A stretch of 8,996 bases of DNA, from NCBI GenBank assembly GCA_007129145.1, contig SKWC01000462.1, positions 1-8,996 on the forward strand, given 5' to 3'. A model generated the notes under the pieces. It made no database searches, was not told where the DNA came from, and saw nothing but the letters and a program-made list of their open reading frames with translations. This document shows positions 6,424 to 8,996 of the stretch, one piece after another (within the stretch, counting starts at the first letter, position 1; the number at the start of each line of letters is the position of its first letter). Both the position numbers and the translations under genes were made by a program. This DNA comes from Rubritepida sp. Its GTDB lineage: Bacteria; Pseudomonadota; Alphaproteobacteria; Acetobacterales; Acetobacteraceae.

Positions 6424-7013
6424 GGCTGATCCTGGCGTCGCAAAGCCCGGCAAGGCGCGCCCTGCTGGAGGCCGCGGGGCTGGAGTTCACCGCCATGCCC
6501 GCCGCGGTGGACGAGGCCGCCATCAAGGAAAGCGCGCGTGCCGAGGGCATGAGCCCGGCCGATGCCGCGACGCTGCTGGCCGATGCCAAGGCGGTTCGCA
6601 TCGCCCGCCGCGCGCCGGAGGCGGTGATCATCGGCGCGGACCAGCTTCTGGTCTGCGAGGATGAATGGTTCGACAAGCCGGAGGATGTCGGCGCCGCGCG
6701 GCGGCAGTTGCTGCGGCTGCGCGGCCGGGCGCATGAGCTTGTGACCGCCGTGGTGGTCTGGCGCGATGGGGCACGCGCCTGGCACCACCTGGCGAAGCCG
6801 CGGCTGGCCATGCGCGACTTTTCGGACGCCTTCCTCGACGCCTATCTGGCGCGCGAGGCGGCGCATGTGACGGCCAGCGTCGGCGCCTACCGGCTGGAAG
6901 GGCCGGGGATCCAGCTGATGCGCGAGATCCGCGGCGACCATGCCGCCATCCTCGGCCTGCCCATGCTGCCGCTGCTGGCCTATCTGCGCGACAGCGGCGT
7001 CATCCCCGGCTGA
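6420..7013 (+). CDS. maf: Maf-family nucleoside triphosphate pyrophosphatase (YceF-like)
   Basis: Hydrolyses non-canonical or modified nucleotides to monophosphates and pyrophosphate; the family was first described through septum inhibition in Bacillus. The 197-residue protein has the N-terminal LILASQSPARRALL with the phosphate-binding S-x-x-R, VDE at 30–32, IIGADQLL with the catalytic Asp D74, and the C-terminal VGAYRLEGPG…GDHAAILGLPMLPLL block. Gln after the catalytic Asp (ADQ rather than ADT) is the form I associate with the YceF/m7GTP-type branch, so that specificity is a fair guess. It starts with GTG inside the ppsR stop (GTGA), which indicates coupled translation. Its stop lies 6 bases from that of the convergent binding-protein gene, with no terminator hairpin visible. 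Confidence 0.93.
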   Translation: MRLILASQSPARRALLEAAGLEFTAMPAAVDEAAIKESARAEGMSPADAATLLADAKAVRIARRAPEAVIIGADQLLVCEDEWFDKPEDVGAARRQLLRLRGRAHELVTAVVVWRDGARAWHHLAKPRLAMRDFSDAFLDAYLAREAAHVTASVGAYRLEGPGIQLMREIRGDHAAILGLPMLPLLAYLRDSGVIPG

Positions 7014-7019
7014 GGCCGA

Positions 7020-8618
7020 TTACCGCGTCCGGCGGAGGTTCCACAGCATCGGGCTCGGCGCCTGCAGGACGCCTTCCAACTCCGCGCGGAAAGCGGTGCG
7101 CAGGCGGAACAGGCCGGTGGGTGCGAAGGGGACGGATTGCCAGGCGGCCTCCTCAACCCGGCGCATGGCCTCGGCTTGGCCGGCGCGGTCGGGGGCCATC
7201 ACCCAATCCGTGATGGCGGCTTCCACCGCGGGGTCCTCGGGCCAGCCGAACCAGGCATCGGCGCCGTTCATACGGATGATGGGGCTGAGGGCGGGGTTGG
7301 CGATGCCGGGTGCCGGAAAGTTCGTGTTGTGGATGTGCCAGCCGCCCTGGCCCGGGGCGGCGCGGTTGGCGCGGCGGGCCACGGTGCTGGCCCAGTCGCT
7401 CTCGATGGCCTGGATGTTCACGCCCAAGCGGCGCATCAGATCCACCATCAGTCGGCCCTGCTGGGTAACGGCGGGGAAGTCGCTCGGGTTGATGTGGATG
7501 ATCGGCTCGCCGGCATAACCCGCTTCCGCCAGCGCGGCGCGGGCGCGCGCCATGGCTTCCTCGCCGCGCGGGGCGGGGGCGAATTCATGCACGCCGGGCA
7601 GCGAGCAGGGGAACAGCGCGTGGCATTCCTGCCAGTCGCCGGGCCGGGCCACGGCCGACATGAAGTCGCTCTGCACGATGGCGTCGCGGATGGCGCGGCG
7701 GACCCGAACGTCGTTGAAGGGCGGGTGCAGGTGGTTGAAGCGCAGGAAGCCCAGGAAGCCGAGCGGATCGTAGATCTGGGTGCGGGTGCCGCGGTCGCGG
7801 TCCAGCATCGGGATGAGGTCGGGCAGGGGGTATTCGATCCAGTCGATCTCGCCGGTGCGCAGTGCCGCGGCGGCGGTCCCGCCATCGGGGATCCAGACGA
7901 ACTCCAGCCGGTCGAAATGCACGTGCTTGCCGCCGGAGGAGACCTCGGCCGGTTCGTCGCGCGGGATGTAGTCCTCGTTGCGGGCATAGGCGGCGAAGGC
8001 GCCGGCGTTGAACTCATCGGCCAGGAAGCGCCAGGGGCCGCTGCCCACCATCTCGGTCAGCGCCTGGCTGGCGGGGGTGCGGGCCAGGCGCTCGGGCATG
8101 ATGAAGCAGGGGATGGTCATGATCTTCGCCAGCCCGTCCAGCAGGCTGGGGAAGGGGCGGTGCAGGCGGAAGACGATGCGCCGGTCATCGGGGGCCGAGA
8201 GTTCCGCGGTGGCCTGCATCAGCACCTGGCCGAAGCCGTCGCGCTGCGCCCAGCGGCGGATAGAGGCGACGCAGTCGCGCGCCAGCACGGCTTCGCCGTC
8301 GTGGAAGCGCAGCCCGTCGCGCAGCGTGATCTCCCAGCGCAGCCCATCGGCCGAGGTGCTGTGGCCGGCGGCCATCTGCGGGCGCGGGCGCAGCCGCGCA
8401 TCCATGCCGTAGAGCGTGTCGAAGACGCAATTGCCATGCGTCGAGGTGATGGTGGTCAGGTTGAAGACCGGGTCGAGCGCCGCCAGCGCCGCCTGCGGCA
8501 CGAAGCGCAGGGTGCGGGCGCGGGCGGGCTGCGCCAGTGCCGGCGGTGTGATGGCGGGTGCGGCAATGACGCTGGTGCCCAGGGTGGCTCCGGCGGCGAG
8601 CAGGTGGCGACGCTTCAT
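7020..8618 (-). CDS. ABC transporter periplasmic substrate-binding protein, family 5 (DppA/OppA type)
   Basis: The 532-residue protein has normal length for SBP_bac_5. It opens with MKRRHLLAAGATLG, twin Arg before a hydrophobic stretch ending in ALA (27–29), an export signal that may be Tat-type. Family features are GLRWEITLRDGLRFHDGEAV (about 92–111), the SGPWRF turn near 193 and RFNHLHPPFNDVRVRRAIRDAI (about 293–314). Members capture peptides, nickel, haem, opines or other small ligands for an ABC importer. GGAGG with a 6-base spacer fixes the ATG at 8618; a longer frame from 8690 would translate part of the riboswitch and is rejected. A TPP riboswitch precedes it, so thiamine, a precursor or a thiamine-related peptide is a plausible but unproven ligand. 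No permease or ATPase gene is adjacent: to the left is convergent maf, to the right a divergent gene. Confidence 0.93.
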   Translation of the reverse strand: MKRRHLLAAGATLGTSVIAAPAITPPALAQPARARTLRFVPQAALAALDPVFNLTTITSTHGNCVFDTLYGMDARLRPRPQMAAGHSTSADGLRWEITLRDGLRFHDGEAVLARDCVASIRRWAQRDGFGQVLMQATAELSAPDDRRIVFRLHRPFPSLLDGLAKIMTIPCFIMPERLARTPASQALTEMVGSGPWRFLADEFNAGAFAAYARNEDYIPRDEPAEVSSGGKHVHFDRLEFVWIPDGGTAAAALRTGEIDWIEYPLPDLIPMLDRDRGTRTQIYDPLGFLGFLRFNHLHPPFNDVRVRRAIRDAIVQSDFMSAVARPGDWQECHALFPCSLPGVHEFAPAPRGEEAMARARAALAEAGYAGEPIIHINPSDFPAVTQQGRLMVDLMRRLGVNIQAIESDWASTVARRANRAAPGQGGWHIHNTNFPAPGIANPALSPIIRMNGADAWFGWPEDPAVEAAITDWVMAPDRAGQAEAMRRVEEAAWQSVPFAPTGLFRLRTAFRAELEGVLQAPSPMLWNLRRTR

Positions 8619-8624
8619 CCATTT

Positions 8625-8655
8625 CCTCCATGCGGCGTGGACAGGCGCATGGAGG
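8625..8655 (-). promoter_or_regulatory. SD-sequestering hairpin (riboswitch expression platform)
   Basis: CCTCCATGCG (minus strand 8655–8646) pairs perfectly with CGCATGGAGG (8634–8625) over an 11-base loop. The downstream arm contains the GGAGG Shine-Dalgarno of the binding-protein gene. The stem should block translation when formed. A competing pairing is possible between AGGGAG in the aptamer 3' strand (8698–8693) and CUCCCU (8658–8653), which overlaps the upstream arm. Confidence 0.8.
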
Positions 8656-8663
8656 GAGGATTT

Positions 8664-8679
8664 CCGGCATGCTCGCCGG
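8664..8679 (-). repeat. short stem-loop between aptamer and expression platform
   Basis: On the minus strand CCGGC (8679–8675) and GCCGG (8668–8664) form a 5-bp stem with a 6-base loop. It is not followed by a U-run, so it is not a terminator. It may just be a linker helix of the leader. Confidence 0.45.
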
Positions 8680-8687
8680 GCATCGTC

Positions 8688-8780
8688 CACCGCTCCCTTC
8701 GCCGGTCCGAACCGGATCAGGTTCCAAGGCTCGCGGGATGCATCCCGCCTCTCAGCCCGGCTTCAGGGCTCACCCAGGTG
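8688..8780 (-). promoter_or_regulatory. TPP (thiamine pyrophosphate, THI-element) riboswitch
   Basis: Read on the minus strand, the aptamer has the conserved blocks in order. These are CACC…GGGUGAGCCC at the 5' side, GGGCUGAGA with the invariant CUGAGA (8755–8750), and a P3 hairpin from the palindrome GCGGGATGCATCCCGC (8733–8748). Then come GAACCUGAUCCGGUU (8724–8710, the pyrophosphate-sensing side) and GCGAAGGGAG (8702–8693), closed by GGUG (8691–8688) pairing with CACC (8780–8777). The direction matches the binding-protein gene, whose ATG is 69 bases beyond the aptamer. Control is probably translational repression by TPP, given the SD-burying hairpin and the lack of a terminator. Confidence 0.95.
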
Positions 8781-8799
8781 ACAACGCACATCTGGGACA

Positions 8800-8829
8800 A
8801 TTCGGGACCGGCTGGCAAGCGGGGGTCAA
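8800..8829 (-). promoter_or_regulatory. possible sigma-70-type promoter of the riboswitch transcript
   Basis: On the minus strand TTGACC (8829–8824; 5 of 6 to TTGACA) is followed after 18 bases by CCGAAT (8805–8800), a weak -10. The start would fall about 10–15 bases before the aptamer, a sensible place. Only the -35 is convincing. The rest of the 8781–8931 divergent spacer holds a TTGCGCC direct repeat (8853–8859 and 8885–8891) and nothing I can name. Confidence 0.35.
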
Positions 8830-8931
8830 CACTGTGTGCGGGAAGCTTTGGCTTGCGCCGGTGCGGGCGCGCACGGGAAACTGGTTGCGCCAAGCCCGGC
8901 GGCAGCCCGGGCGCAGGATGAGGAGACGGTG

Positions 8932-8996
8932 ATGCCCGATACAGCAGCGATCAGGGATGCCGATCCGGTGCGGCGACAGGTGCTGGCCGCGGCGCG
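8932..8996 (+). CDS. start of an unidentified gene, 3' end outside the window
   Basis: AGGAG (8921–8925) stands six bases before an ATG, a strong ribosome-binding site, and the frame MPDTAAIRDADPVRRQVLAAA stays open to the window edge. Only 21 full codons are visible and they show no recognisable motif, signal peptide or membrane segment. It is transcribed away from the TPP-controlled binding-protein gene, sharing a roughly 150-base spacer. It might belong to the same transport or thiamine-related function or be unrelated. Confidence 0.65.
   Translation, partial: MPDTAAIRDADPVRRQVLAAA

Noticed and set aside
5227..6453. 408-codon minus-strand frame through ppsR and the candidate origin
   Set aside because: Antisense shadow; the + frame carries all ppsR motifs.
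8619..8690. N-terminal extension of the binding protein starting at GTG 8690
   Set aside because: It would put 24 residues before a clean signal peptide and overlap the aptamer; GGAGG fits the ATG at 8618.
7137..8921. 594-codon open frame on + opposite the binding-protein gene and riboswitch
   Set aside because: No ribosome-binding site or domain, and it spans a structured RNA element encoded on the other strand.

Overview
The window is very GC-rich and dense with genes. It reads as chromosomal DNA of an alphaproteobacterium, most likely from the Rhodospirillales/Acetobacteraceae (Roseomonas-like). The grounds are the base composition, the alphaproteobacterial DUF4175/TIGR02302 gene, the hemE–RP001(ppsR) junction, and a ferrochelatase with C-terminal cysteines. 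The lineage is inferred from gene content and not proven. I see no mobile element, CRISPR array, tRNA, rRNA or phage gene.

Left part (1–4192). The 3' end of a DUF4175 gene on + runs to 2122 and meets head-on, with no spacer, a leftward gene run. That run, in transcription order, is hemE (uroporphyrinogen decarboxylase), hemH (ferrochelatase), a HAD phosphatase overlapping hemH by ATGA, and an 83-residue two-helix membrane protein. It looks like a late haem-synthesis operon with two poorly characterised riders. Possible RNA hairpins lie at the hemH and HAD translation starts.

Centre (about 5231–5529). The spacer between leftward hemE and rightward ppsR (RP001/DUF299) is where oriC lies in Caulobacter and Rickettsia. 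It holds one perfect Caulobacter-type DnaA box (TGATCCACA), a TTATCCCCA box and two 7-of-9 boxes, all in the same orientation. It also has a less GC-rich stretch beside hemE, a tandem 9-mer and two dyads. I call it the candidate chromosomal origin. Genes on both sides point away from it, as expected for leading-strand genes next to an origin.

Right of the origin, ppsR and a Maf-type nucleotide pyrophosphatase overlap by GTGA and form a two-gene unit ending at 7013. Six bases later is the stop of a leftward gene for a family 5 (oligopeptide/dipeptide type) periplasmic binding protein. Its leader (8619–8780) carries a clear TPP riboswitch and then a perfect 10-bp hairpin that buries the Shine-Dalgarno sequence. 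So a peptide-type binding protein appears to be under thiamine control, with no permease or ATPase gene beside it. This is the most interesting functional lead. A divergent gene with a strong ribosome-binding site starts at 8932 and leaves the window after 21 codons.

No wholly new multi-gene system is evident. The points worth following are the origin, the TPP-controlled binding protein with its expression platform, and the haem operon's HAD and small membrane proteins.
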